Assembly: GCA_002297185.1 (NCBI GenBank)
Contig: DBJV01000063.1
Coordinates: 4,388-11,710 of the forward strand
Source: Christensenella sp. UBA767
GTDB taxonomy: Bacteria > Bacillota > Clostridia > Christensenellales > CAG-917
DNA: 7,323 nucleotides
Reading direction: 5' to 3'
Numbering within the stretch: position 1 is the stretch's first letter; each line of letters opens with the position of its first letter. The notes under the pieces were generated by a model. It did no database searches. It was not told where the DNA came from and saw nothing but the letters and a program-made list of their open reading frames with translations. Below, piece after piece: positions 1-5,180 of this stretch. The position numbers and the translations under genes are program-made.

Positions 1-537
1 TATCACCACTACAATTGGGCGAGCAACGGCATTCCCAACGACGCGTATTACGCAAGTCTTATCAACGACAACAATTCCGCAAAGGATTACAACGTGCCGA
101 TTTTGATTGGCGAATTTAACGTATGGGGCGACGCCCACAGCGACAAAGCCAACAAATGGGGCGGCTCGCGCACTTCCACTCAAACGGACGAAGAGGCTTG
201 GGACGGCGCAATAGAGCTTTATTGCGACCTCGGCTGGAACTTCACTACTTGGAACTTCAAGCACGCCGCAGAACACTCCTCTTGGGGATTGTTCAACTAC
301 AAGGGCGACGTCGATTATATGTGGCAACAAGCCAATTATCTCACCATGACGGAAGAGGAAATCTCGACGATTTGGGCAAGACACAATTCCGAGAACTACA
401 CCGTAAATCAAACGCTCGTAGATTGCATAATTCCGCATATCAAGAATTTCAACGTCAACGGCAACGATACGAGAAGTACGGAAGAACTTACCAAAGACTA
501 TTACATTCTCCGTCAAAACTACACTTGGGCAAAATAG
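1..537 (+). CDS. Glycoside hydrolase family 5-type (cellulase-like) protein, C-terminal fragment
   Basis: The reading frame is open from the first base and ends at TAG 535-537, so only the last 178 residues are visible; the start lies outside the window. The fragment opens with YHHYNW, resembling the conserved His-x-Tyr region of the GH5 barrel. PILIGEFN at residues 33-40 matches the beta-7 strand that carries the nucleophile, here Glu38. A Trp-rich stretch, GWNFTTWNFKH, fits the barrel strand that follows. Family knowledge: GH5 enzymes hydrolyse beta-1,4-linked glycans by a retaining mechanism, often outside the cell. Substrate and signal peptide cannot be judged because the N-terminal half is missing. 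No carbohydrate-binding module, dockerin or sorting signal is seen at the C-terminus. No clear terminator separates it from the tmk promoter. A related clan GH-A family is possible. Confidence 0.8.
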   Translation, partial: YHHYNWASNGIPNDAYYASLINDNNSAKDYNVPILIGEFNVWGDAHSDKANKWGGSRTSTQTDEEAWDGAIELYCDLGWNFTTWNFKHAAEHSSWGLFNYKGDVDYMWQQANYLTMTEEEISTIWARHNSENYTVNQTLVDCIIPHIKNFNVNGNDTRSTEELTKDYYILRQNYTWAK

Positions 538-562
538 TAACGCTGCAATAAACCGCTAAGTG

Positions 563-591
563 TGGACACAAGGCTCGCTTTGTGCTACAAT
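563..591 (+). promoter_or_regulatory. Sigma-A-type promoter for the tmk-holB-ricT operon
   Basis: A -35 box TGGACA (563-568) and a -10 box TACAAT (586-591) are separated by 17 bp. TG at 583-584 gives an extended -10. The expected transcription start is near 598, about 20 nt before the tmk ATG. The spacer holds an imperfect palindrome, CACAAGGC-TC-GCTTTGTG (567-584), with seven of eight positions complementary. It could be an operator or simply chance. Confidence 0.72.
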
Positions 592-618
592 AATTCAATC
601 AAAACAGGAAGAGGCATT

Positions 619-1230
619 ATGTTTGTTTCATTCGAAGGTTGCGAAGGCGTAGGAAAATCCACGCAACTCAAACTACTCAAAAACTATCTCGACTCCACTT
701 CTCAAGAGGCGGTCTATGTTCGCGAGCCGGGAAGTACGGACATCAGCGAGCAAATCCGCAAGGTCATTCTCAATCCGCAAAACACGGCGATGACGGACGT
801 GACGGAGGCGTATCTTTATGCGTCCAGCCGCGCGCAACTCGTGCGTGAAGTCATCAAGCCTGCACTCGCCGAGGGCAAACTCGTAATATGCGACAGATAC
901 GTTGACAGTTCGGTTGCCTACCAAGGCTACGGAAGAGGTATGGGCGCGGATAAAATTTGGCAAATTAACGCAAACGCAATAGACGGTTGTCTGCCCGATA
1001 TCACCATTTTCCTCGACCTAAAACCGAGCGAATCTTGGCGCACTTTCAGAATGCCCGACGACAGATTGGAGCAAGAATCCAACGAGTTTTTCGATAGAGT
1101 ATATGAGGGCTTTGATAACGAAATCAAGCATTCAAACGGTCGTTTTGTACGTATAAAACCCGATTTTGATAAAAACGTGACCTCTCAAAAGATAATTCAG
1201 GCATTGAGAGAAAGAGGTGCTATAAAGTGA
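619..1230 (+). CDS. tmk: Thymidylate kinase (dTMP kinase)
   Basis: Phosphorylates dTMP to dTDP with ATP in the cytosol, a step of dTTP synthesis. The protein has 203 residues, close to the usual family length. Motifs seen: P-loop GCEGVGKST (7-15), REPGST (35-40, the family normally has REPGGT), CDRYVDSSVAYQG (91-103) with the DRY motif that contacts dTMP, and a LID region with DDRLEQES (147-154). A Gly/Val P-loop with basic residues near the LID fits bacterial thymidylate kinases. The ATG at 619 is preferred: it follows the purine-rich site AGGAAGAGG (606-614) and begins exactly at the family N-terminus. A GTG at 562 would add 19 unrelated residues and overlap the promoter. It is the first gene of an operon and overlaps holB by 4 bp (GTGA). 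Confidence 0.96.
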   Translation: MFVSFEGCEGVGKSTQLKLLKNYLDSTSQEAVYVREPGSTDISEQIRKVILNPQNTAMTDVTEAYLYASSRAQLVREVIKPALAEGKLVICDRYVDSSVAYQGYGRGMGADKIWQINANAIDGCLPDITIFLDLKPSESWRTFRMPDDRLEQESNEFFDRVYEGFDNEIKHSNGRFVRIKPDFDKNVTSQKIIQALRERGAIK

Positions 1231-2201
1231 ACGAAATCACCTTTGAAAAATCTTTGCGCGCGTCAAAAGCGTTTTCGCTGATAAGCAGCGATTTAAAGAC
1301 GGGGCTTGGCCACGCCTATATGGTGGTGTCTCCCGACGACGAAATCGTGGATGAACTTTTTATGCTTACGGCGGCGAACGTGTATTGCGTATCGCACGAG
1401 GCTTGCCTCGATTGCGCAGAGTGCAAAAAGGTGCTGCACAACAACCATCCCGATATCTATCACCTCTACCCCGTCAAAGACAAAATCAAGGTTGAGGACA
1501 TCGAAGGGCTTTTGGACACGGTTTCGGTCAAGTCGCTTTCGGGGCGCAAACTTTATTTTGTGCATAGAGCGGATTTGATGAACGTGCAGGCGCAAAACAA
1601 GCTCCTCAAAACTCTCGAAGAGCCGCCGTCGGACGTGACGATTTTCCTCGGAGTCGCCAACGAGGCAGGCATGCTCGACACCATAAAGTCGCGCACGAGA
1701 GAGATATACGTAGATATATTCGACGAGGACGTCGTATATGAGGCGATGCTTGCGCTCGGTTTGGACAAGGAAATGAGCGCGATTGCCGCCGCCTGCAGCG
1801 AGGGGCAATTGGGCAAAGCTCGCAAAATCGCCACTTCCCCCAAGTACGCCGATTTGTACAAGAGCGCGCTTTACGTCCTCAACAACCTTACACGCAGCAA
1901 CGACGTTGTTAAGGTGGACGGAATTATCTCAACGCAAGAGGATATCCAAGGATTTTTGGACGTTCTCTCAATTATTTTGCGAGATATGCTCGTATGCAAA
2001 CAAAACGAAAAAATGATGTTGTCCAAACACGTAAGCGAGGACATAATAAATTTGAGCGGTCGATACAGCGAGCGCGCCATTGCGGAGATTATCCTCAAAA
2101 TCAACGCCGTGCGCAAAAAACTCGCCCTCAACGTCAGCACAATTGCGACGATAGACGACTTGCTCTTCTCTATATTGGAGGTTAGACACAAATGGCAATA
2201 A
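1227..2201 (+). CDS. holB: DNA polymerase III, delta' subunit (clamp loader)
   Basis: Component of the clamp-loader complex that opens the sliding clamp onto primed DNA. The protein has 324 residues. The AAA+ module is recognisable by GLGHAYMVVSPD (26-37), a four-cysteine zinc site (C54, C60, C63, C66), HNNHPDIY (71-78), NKLLKTLEEPP (124-134) and an SRC-like motif read as SRT (155-157), which keeps Arg156. The Walker A loop is lost: no GKT/GKS follows the HAY strand. That is expected of delta', which does not hydrolyse ATP, and separates it from DnaX. The GTG start at 1227 overlaps the tmk stop and is preceded by GAGAAAGAGG. In Bacillus, holB sits between tmk and yaaT with yaaQ and yaaR inserted; those two genes are absent here. 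The last 10 bp overlap ricT. Confidence 0.92.
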   Translation: MNEITFEKSLRASKAFSLISSDLKTGLGHAYMVVSPDDEIVDELFMLTAANVYCVSHEACLDCAECKKVLHNNHPDIYHLYPVKDKIKVEDIEGLLDTVSVKSLSGRKLYFVHRADLMNVQAQNKLLKTLEEPPSDVTIFLGVANEAGMLDTIKSRTREIYVDIFDEDVVYEAMLALGLDKEMSAIAAACSEGQLGKARKIATSPKYADLYKSALYVLNNLTRSNDVVKVDGIISTQEDIQGFLDVLSIILRDMLVCKQNEKMMLSKHVSEDIINLSGRYSERAIAEIILKINAVRKKLALNVSTIATIDDLLFSILEVRHKWQ

Positions 2202-3046
2202 TTGTCGGAATAAAATTCAAAAACACCAACAAGGTGTACTATTTCGATCCAAAGGGTATCGAATTTAGCGAAGGCGACGGCGTTATCGTGGAGACGGCGC
2301 GCGGTTTGGAATACGCCACCTGCACCATTCCCAACAAGGACGTTGACGAAAAGGAAATCGTGCAACCCTTGAAACCCGTCGTACGCAAAGCCACCCCCGA
2401 AGATATCAAAAAGGTGGAAAAAAACAAGCAAGACAAAGAGCATGCTCTCAAAGTCATACGCGAGAAAGTTGCGGAAATGAACATCGATATGAAACTTGTC
2501 GATGCCGAATACACTTTTGACCGCTCCAAACTCATCTTCTACTTCACCGCAGAAGGCAGAGTTGACTTTAGAGAACTCGTGCGCGTGCTTGCGTCCATAT
2601 TCAAAGTGCGTATAGAACTCCGCCAAATTTACGAGCGTGACGACACCAAAATGCGCGGCGCACTTGCTCCTTGCGGACGTCCCTGCTGCTGCACCACCCA
2701 CTTGCCCGACTTTGAAAAAGTGTCCATAAAAATGGCAAAAGTGCAAGGCTTAAGTCTCAATCCGCAAAAAATCAGCGGCGTTTGCGGCAGACTTATGTGC
2801 TGCTTGAAGTACGAAAACGCCTATTACAGCGAAGTGTATAAACTTATGCCCAAAGTCGGCAGCAAAGTCAAAACTCCCGACGGCGAAGGCACGGTTGAAT
2901 CCAACGACCTCATCAAACAAACCGCCCGAGTGAAAGTTATGCTCAAAGACGGCAGTTTCGACGTCAAAACCTACGCTCTCGACGATATGAAGATCGGCGA
3001 ACGCCAATCGACCGCAGAGATCGACGCTCTTCCCGACCACGAGTAA
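2192..3046 (+). CDS. ricT: PSP1-domain protein RicT (YaaT)
   Basis: In Bacillus subtilis, RicT forms the Y-complex with RicA (YmcA) and RicF (YlbF); the complex carries Fe-S clusters and assists RNase Y in mRNA maturation. The protein has 284 residues. The N-terminal part opens IIVGIKFK and contains the PSP1 core, with a Lys-rich helical linker near 65-95. The C-terminal core has the diagnostic cysteine cluster CGRPCCC (161-167), then VSIKMAKVQGLSLNPQKISG (177-196), and CGRLMCCLKYE (198-208). These cysteines are candidate cluster ligands. The ATG at 2192 is supported by GGAGG at 2177-2181 and overlaps the holB end by 10 bp, implying translational coupling. The stop codon TAA 3044-3046 is also the first triplet of a 128-bp repeat containing a terminator-like hairpin. 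The partner genes are not in this window. Confidence 0.94.
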   Translation: MAIIVGIKFKNTNKVYYFDPKGIEFSEGDGVIVETARGLEYATCTIPNKDVDEKEIVQPLKPVVRKATPEDIKKVEKNKQDKEHALKVIREKVAEMNIDMKLVDAEYTFDRSKLIFYFTAEGRVDFRELVRVLASIFKVRIELRQIYERDDTKMRGALAPCGRPCCCTTHLPDFEKVSIKMAKVQGLSLNPQKISGVCGRLMCCLKYENAYYSEVYKLMPKVGSKVKTPDGEGTVESNDLIKQTARVKVMLKDGSFDVKTYALDDMKIGERQSTAEIDALPDHE

Positions 3047-3171
3047 AAACAGTGCGAGCGAGCGAATAACTACGGCAGAGCCGTCCGATTTTCAACTCAT
3101 TTACGATTAGTAAATTAGGGTTGCCACTCGGACGGCTCTTTCTTGTTCTTCATCTCACTCGCGCCGTTTTA
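3044..3171 (+). repeat. Full copy 1 of a 128-bp nested palindromic element
   Basis: Fills almost the whole gap between the convergent ricT and SLOG genes. Outer arms 3043-3062 and 3154-3172 pair with one bulge, two mismatches and one G-T. A 14 x 14 nt internal loop follows (3063-3076 CGAATAACTACGGC; 3140-3153 TTCTTGTTCTTCAT), then a perfect 12-bp stem (3077-3088 AGAGCCGTCCGA with 3128-3139). After a second internal loop there is a 6-bp apical stem ATTTAC/GTAAAT (3099-3104, 3110-3115) with loop GATTA. The second copy at 4101-4228 has the same architecture and length in the opposite orientation, with different stem sequences. No known family was recognised. Confidence 0.85.
3077..3150 (+). terminator. 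Probable terminator of the tmk-holB-ricT operon, within repeat copy 1
   Basis: The 12-bp GC-rich stem AGAGCCGTCCGA (3077-3088) pairs perfectly with 3128-3139 and is followed by the T-rich run TTTCTTGTTCTT. The loop of 39 nt is unusually long for an intrinsic terminator but contains a 6-bp hairpin that brings the arms together. It lies 30 nt after the ricT stop. Termination is inferred from position and shape. Confidence 0.6.
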
Positions 3172-3185
3172 CAAAACAATTTTTA

Positions 3186-3641
3186 TTAGGTTATATCCGC
3201 ATTGCCAAAATTGTAATACGGCTTTTTATGTACTTTTGCATATTTCAAGGCATTATAAGCACCGCCAAAGTCAATTGTTACATACAGTAAAACATAATCT
3301 GCATTCTTTATCATCCACTCGTTTCGTTTTGATATGGCAAATTTCAACGGCACATTCTCTATTTCGGGATAAACTATCTCGTCATATTCTTCATTTAGAT
3401 AATCTTCCCTATCCTTTAACCATTTATTTATATAAGGCGTAACAAAAATCAATCTCGTATCAGGGTGTAATTCTTTATATTTTTTCGCGCATTTTTTTAC
3501 AAATCCGTCAAAATTCCCGTATCCGCCAAAATAAAGGTTCAATTGATCGCCGTTTGATATTTTAGTTAATAAACTTAATACTTTTTCCTCGTCCCCAAGA
3601 TTAGATATAAACGAAGAATGTCCGAAAACAGTAATATTCAT
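3186..3641 (-). CDS. SLOG-superfamily (DUF1273/YpsA-like) Rossmann-fold protein, function unknown
   Basis: A 151-residue cytosolic protein without signal peptide or membrane segment. It resembles the SLOG nucleotide-sensing fold: a first strand MNITVFGHSSFI (1-12), LYFGGYGNFDGF (36-47) in the place of the GG loop, a strand LIFVTPYI (64-71), RNEWMIKNADYVLLYV (106-121) and DFGGAYNALKYA (124-135). The family fold binds nucleotides or nucleotide-like ligands, and relatives occur in conflict and stress systems, but no reaction can be assigned here. The ATG at 3641 lies 12 nt after GGAGG (3658-3654). A TTG at 3653 would abut that site, and the ATG at 3648 is out of frame. Base composition is clearly AT-richer than ricT or ung, suggesting separate origin. 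It is divergent from the small regulator at 3728 and convergent with ricT. Confidence 0.8.
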   Translation of the reverse strand: MNITVFGHSSFISNLGDEEKVLSLLTKISNGDQLNLYFGGYGNFDGFVKKCAKKYKELHPDTRLIFVTPYINKWLKDREDYLNEEYDEIVYPEIENVPLKFAISKRNEWMIKNADYVLLYVTIDFGGAYNALKYAKVHKKPYYNFGNADIT

Positions 3642-3665
3642 AACCCATAACAACCTCCAAACAAC

Positions 3666-3694
3666 ATTCTATAAGAAGATTTCTTCTTTGTAAA
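3666..3694 (-). promoter_or_regulatory. Promoter of the SLOG gene with an operator-like palindrome in its spacer
   Basis: On the minus strand, TTTACA (3694-3689) and TAGAAT (3671-3666) are separated by exactly 17 bp. The spacer is almost entirely a perfect 16-bp palindrome, AAGAAGATTTCTTCTT (3673-3688, plus-strand reading). The expected start is near 3659, leaving a leader of about 18 nt with GGAGG close to its 5' end. A dimeric repressor bound at the palindrome would block RNA polymerase. The adjacent HTH protein is the obvious candidate. Confidence 0.68.
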
Positions 3695-3702
3695 GATTTT
3701 TG

Positions 3703-3713
3703 AGAAGTTTTCT
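3703..3713. promoter_or_regulatory. Possible second operator half-match (AGAA-GTT-TTCT)
   Basis: A shorter inverted repeat AGAA...TTCT shares the AGAA/TTCT arms of the 16-bp palindrome 30 bp away. It lies 14 bp before the HTH start codon, so it could mediate autoregulation. Four-base arms in AT-rich DNA can arise by chance. Confidence 0.3.
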
Positions 3714-3727
3714 ACTAAAATTCGCTT

Positions 3728-3928
3728 ATGATATGTGCTGAACGAATAAAAGAATTGAGACAAGAGAAAAACCTTTCACAAAGTGTGCTTGCTCAAAAAA
3801 TCGGCGTTAGCCAAAAGGCTATTGACTACTGGGAGCGTGGCATCAACGAACCCAAGGCAACCTATATCGTTCGTTTGGCAGACTTCTTTGACGTATCGAC
3901 AGACTATTTGCTGGGTAGAGAAAATTAA
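3728..3928 (+). CDS. Small Cro/CI (Xre) family HTH transcriptional regulator
   Basis: A 66-residue protein that consists of little more than one HTH_3 domain. It opens with ERIKELRQEKNLSQSVLAQK (5-24); the helix-turn-helix is about LSQSVLAQKIGVSQKAIDYW (16-35), and the end PKATYIVRLADFFDVSTDYL (43-62) matches the usual fourth and fifth helices. No effector or dimerisation domain follows, as in small phage-type and toxin-antitoxin-type repressors. It is divergent from the SLOG gene and probably controls it through the palindrome at 3673-3688. No Shine-Dalgarno site is visible. A TAAAAT hexamer (3716-3721) lies 6 nt before the ATG, which would give an almost leaderless mRNA. Its stop TAA (3926-3928) starts TAAAAACCGC, resembling the termini of the repeat elements. 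Confidence 0.9.
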   Translation: MICAERIKELRQEKNLSQSVLAQKIGVSQKAIDYWERGINEPKATYIVRLADFFDVSTDYLLGREN

Positions 3929-4100
3929 AAACCGCTTATTAGCGCGTTTGCAAAACTTCGATATTTAGATGAAGAGCAAGGAAAAGCCCCTCTAATGACA
4001 ACCCTAATTTCCCTATATTAAAAACACGATTATTAAAAACGCGATAAACAGATGAAGAACAAGAAAGGACTGTTCGCACGGCAACCCTAATTCCACTTGT
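3926..4100 (+). repeat. Array of partial copies of the 128-bp element
   Basis: This gene-free stretch is made of fragments of the element. Bases 3931-3953 resemble the right terminus of copy 2 (AGCGCGTTT core). Two left-half copies follow. The first runs from GATGAAGAGCAAGG (3968) to CAACCCTAATT (3999-4009). The second runs from TAAAAACGCGATAAA (4034-4048) through GATGAAGAACAAGAAAG (4051-4067) to CAACCCTAATT (4082-4092). An extra terminus TAAAAACACGAT sits at 4019-4030. The GATGAAG motifs start at 3968, 4051 and 4118, giving spacings of 83 and 67 bp. Neither half copy has a partner for its middle-stem arm, so neither can form the full hairpin. Confidence 0.75.
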
Positions 4101-4228
4101 TAAAAACGCGATAAATCGATGAAGAACAAGAAAGAGCCACTTGGACAGACAGCCTAACGTACATAAGCGTACGTGACTGGATGGACAAGTGGCTCTGACG
4201 CAGTTATTCGCGATTTAGCGCGTTTTTA
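4101..4228 (-). repeat. Full copy 2 of the 128-bp nested palindromic element
   Basis: Terminal inverted repeats 4101-4118 and 4211-4228 match at 17 of 18 positions. Read on the minus strand, the internal-loop strands are CGAATAACTGCGTC (4210-4197), 12 of 14 identical to copy 1, and TTCTTGTTCTTCAT (4132-4119), identical to copy 1. The middle stem is 11 bp, CAAGTGGCTCT (4186-4196) with 4133-4143. The apical stem is ACGTAC/GTACGT (4157-4162, 4169-4174). The outer, middle and apical helices differ in sequence from copy 1 but keep the pairing. The element abuts the stop codon of the 43-residue gene. Confidence 0.85.
4121..4196 (-). terminator. Probable terminator of the small minus-strand gene, within repeat copy 2
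   Basis: In the minus direction, AGAGCCACTTG (4196-4186) pairs perfectly over 11 bp with 4143-4133. It is followed by the T-rich run TTTCTTGTTCTT, the same arrangement as after ricT. It starts 29 nt after the stop of the 43-residue gene. Function is inferred from shape and position. Confidence 0.55.
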
Positions 4229-4357
4229 CTTGCAGTCTTTGCAGTCAGAAATACTCTTCTTAGCGCGAGATTTCGTCGTCTTTTCTACTTTCGGTTCGCC
4301 GCAATTGCAGCCTTCGGATTTCTTGGTTTGTTTGACAGTTGAATTTGTTTTTGCCAT
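4226..4357 (-). CDS. Small Cys- and Lys-rich protein, 43 residues, function unknown
   Basis: The gene runs from ATG (4357-4355) to TAA (4228-4226). It has a good ribosome-binding site, AAAGGAGA, 5 nt upstream, and a plausible promoter. The protein is very basic (11 Lys in 43) and carries two cysteine pairs: CNC at 17-19 and CKDC at 39-42. CxC plus CxxC could bind one zinc or Fe-S centre or act as a redox pair. No signal peptide or hydrophobic segment is present, so a cytosolic location is likely. The stop codon is the first triplet of repeat copy 2. It is divergent from ung, with the two promoters back to back. No known family was recognised. Strong translation signals argue that it is real despite its size; chance is the main alternative. 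Confidence 0.7.
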   Translation of the reverse strand: MAKTNSTVKQTKKSEGCNCGEPKVEKTTKSRAKKSISDCKDCK

Positions 4358-4376
4358 AAATATCTCCTTTTATTTT

Positions 4377-4412
4377 GAGGCGTTGCGCCTCGGGTTATCC
4401 GTTTGAGCGGAT
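4377..4412 (-). promoter_or_regulatory. Structured 5' leader of the 43-residue gene (two hairpins)
   Basis: Between the predicted start near 4409 and the ribosome-binding site are two short stems. One is ATCCG/CGGAT (4397-4401, 4408-4412) with a 6-nt loop. The other is a GC-rich stem GAGGCG/CGCCTC (4377-4382, 4386-4391) with a 3-nt loop, ending 10 nt before GGAGA. They could affect translation or mRNA stability; no riboswitch class was recognised. Confidence 0.4.
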
Positions 4413-4415
4413 TTG

Positions 4416-4444
4416 ATTATAGTATGGCGAAAAGCGTGTGTTTA
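4416..4444 (-). promoter_or_regulatory. Promoter of the 43-residue protein gene
   Basis: On the minus strand, TAAACA (4444-4439, four of six consensus) and a perfect TATAAT (4421-4416) are separated by 17 bp. The predicted start is near 4409, giving a leader of about 50 nt. Confidence 0.6.
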
Positions 4445-4450
4445 TATACC

Positions 4451-4478
4451 TTGCGCAATCAAAAAAATGTGGTATAAT
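4451..4478 (+). promoter_or_regulatory. Promoter of ung with extended -10
   Basis: A perfect TATAAT (4473-4478) is preceded by TGG, giving an extended -10 (4470-4478). The -35 is weak: TTGCGC (4451-4456), 16-bp spacer. The transcription start expected about 7 nt downstream falls at or beside the ung ATG at 4485, so the mRNA may be leaderless. Confidence 0.65.
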
Positions 4479-4484
4479 ATGGAT

Positions 4485-5156
4485 ATGGTCAATATAGGAA
4501 ACAGTTGGGACGGAATACTGAAAGAGGATTTTGAGAGCGAAAGTTATCAAAATCTGCGCAAATTTTTGGCGCAAGAGTATCGTGCGCATACGGTTTACCC
4601 GGACATGCACGACATTTTCAACGCGCTCAAAGCAACGTCCTACGAGGCGGTGAAAGTGGTGATTTTGGGACAAGACCCCTATCACGGCGAAGGACAAGCT
4701 CACGGCATGTGCTTTTCGGTAAAACCGAACGTCCCTGCTCCGCCCTCGCTTGTCAACATATTCAAGGAAATCGAGGACGACGTGGGCGTGAAAAACACGT
4801 CTCCGTATCTCGTCAACTGGGCAAAGCAAGGCGTACTTCTTCTCAACACCGTACTCACCGTGCGCGAAGGGCAACCCAACTCGCATAGAGGTATGGGCTG
4901 GGAAGTGCTGACGGATAGCATTATACGAAAACTCAACGCGCGCAAAGAGCCTATCGTGTTTATGCTTTGGGGCGCAAACGCTCGCTCCAAAAAGGCGTTG
5001 ATAACCAATCCGCAACACTTGATTTTGGAATGTCCTCACCCATCTCCGTTGTCTGCGTACGCAGGATTTTTCGGGTGCAAGCATTTCTCCAAGTGCAACG
5101 AATTCCTCAAAAAGCATGGGCAAACGCCTATCGACTGGCGCACGGACGCGCAATAA
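4485..5156 (+). CDS. ung: Uracil-DNA glycosylase (family 1)
   Basis: Removes uracil from DNA, the first step of base-excision repair. With the ATG at 4485 the protein has 223 residues, almost the length of Bacillus Ung, and its N-terminus MVNIGNSW aligns with the family's ...DSW start. Motifs are complete: GQDPYHG (62-68) with catalytic Asp64, FSVKP (77-81), PPSLVNIFKE (86-95), LLLNTVLTVREGQPNSH (118-134) with uracil-binding Asn121, and HPSPLS (185-190) with catalytic His185. An ATG at 4479 would add two residues but touches the -10 box. Longer upstream starts would include the promoter and unrelated sequence. No Shine-Dalgarno site precedes either ATG, which fits a leaderless transcript. UPF0291 follows 24 bp later and is probably co-transcribed. 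No LexA box was seen upstream. Confidence 0.96.
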   Translation: MVNIGNSWDGILKEDFESESYQNLRKFLAQEYRAHTVYPDMHDIFNALKATSYEAVKVVILGQDPYHGEGQAHGMCFSVKPNVPAPPSLVNIFKEIEDDVGVKNTSPYLVNWAKQGVLLLNTVLTVREGQPNSHRGMGWEVLTDSIIRKLNARKEPIVFMLWGANARSKKALITNPQHLILECPHPSPLSAYAGFFGCKHFSKCNEFLKKHGQTPIDWRTDAQ

Positions 5157-5180
5157 CAATATATATATAAGAGGCGCATT

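Noticed and set aside
562..618. Upstream GTG start for tmk at 562
   Set aside because: It would place the start inside the promoter and add 19 residues not found in the family. The ATG at 619 has a ribosome-binding site and the correct N-terminus.
1871..2746. Long open frame on the minus strand (291 codons) across holB and ricT
   Set aside because: It is antisense to two well-recognised genes, has no family resemblance and no ribosome-binding site. Its openness follows from the codon usage of the real genes.
3143..3442. Plus-strand frame of 99 codons opposite the SLOG gene
   Set aside because: It starts inside the repeat element, has no translation signal, and the opposite strand encodes a recognisable fold with promoter and GGAGG site.
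4152..4158. GCCTAAC resembling an integron attC R'' box (RYYYAAC)
   Set aside because: No matching GTTRRRY partner lies at the other side of the hairpin, and the motif is in an unpaired loop. No integrase gene is in the window.
3926..4228. Repeat array considered as a CRISPR
   Set aside because: The units are 67-83 bp with diverged repeats and no constant repeat-spacer periodicity, and they are fragments of one palindromic element. No cas genes are present.
4095..4232. CTTG on both sides of repeat copy 2 as a target-site duplication
   Set aside because: It is only four bases, offset by one from the left terminus, and copy 1 shows no equivalent. Too weak to call.
4173..4406. Plus-strand frame of 77 codons in the repeat and small-gene region
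   Set aside because: It begins in the apical stem of the repeat with GTG, has no ribosome-binding site, and is antisense to the 43-residue gene.
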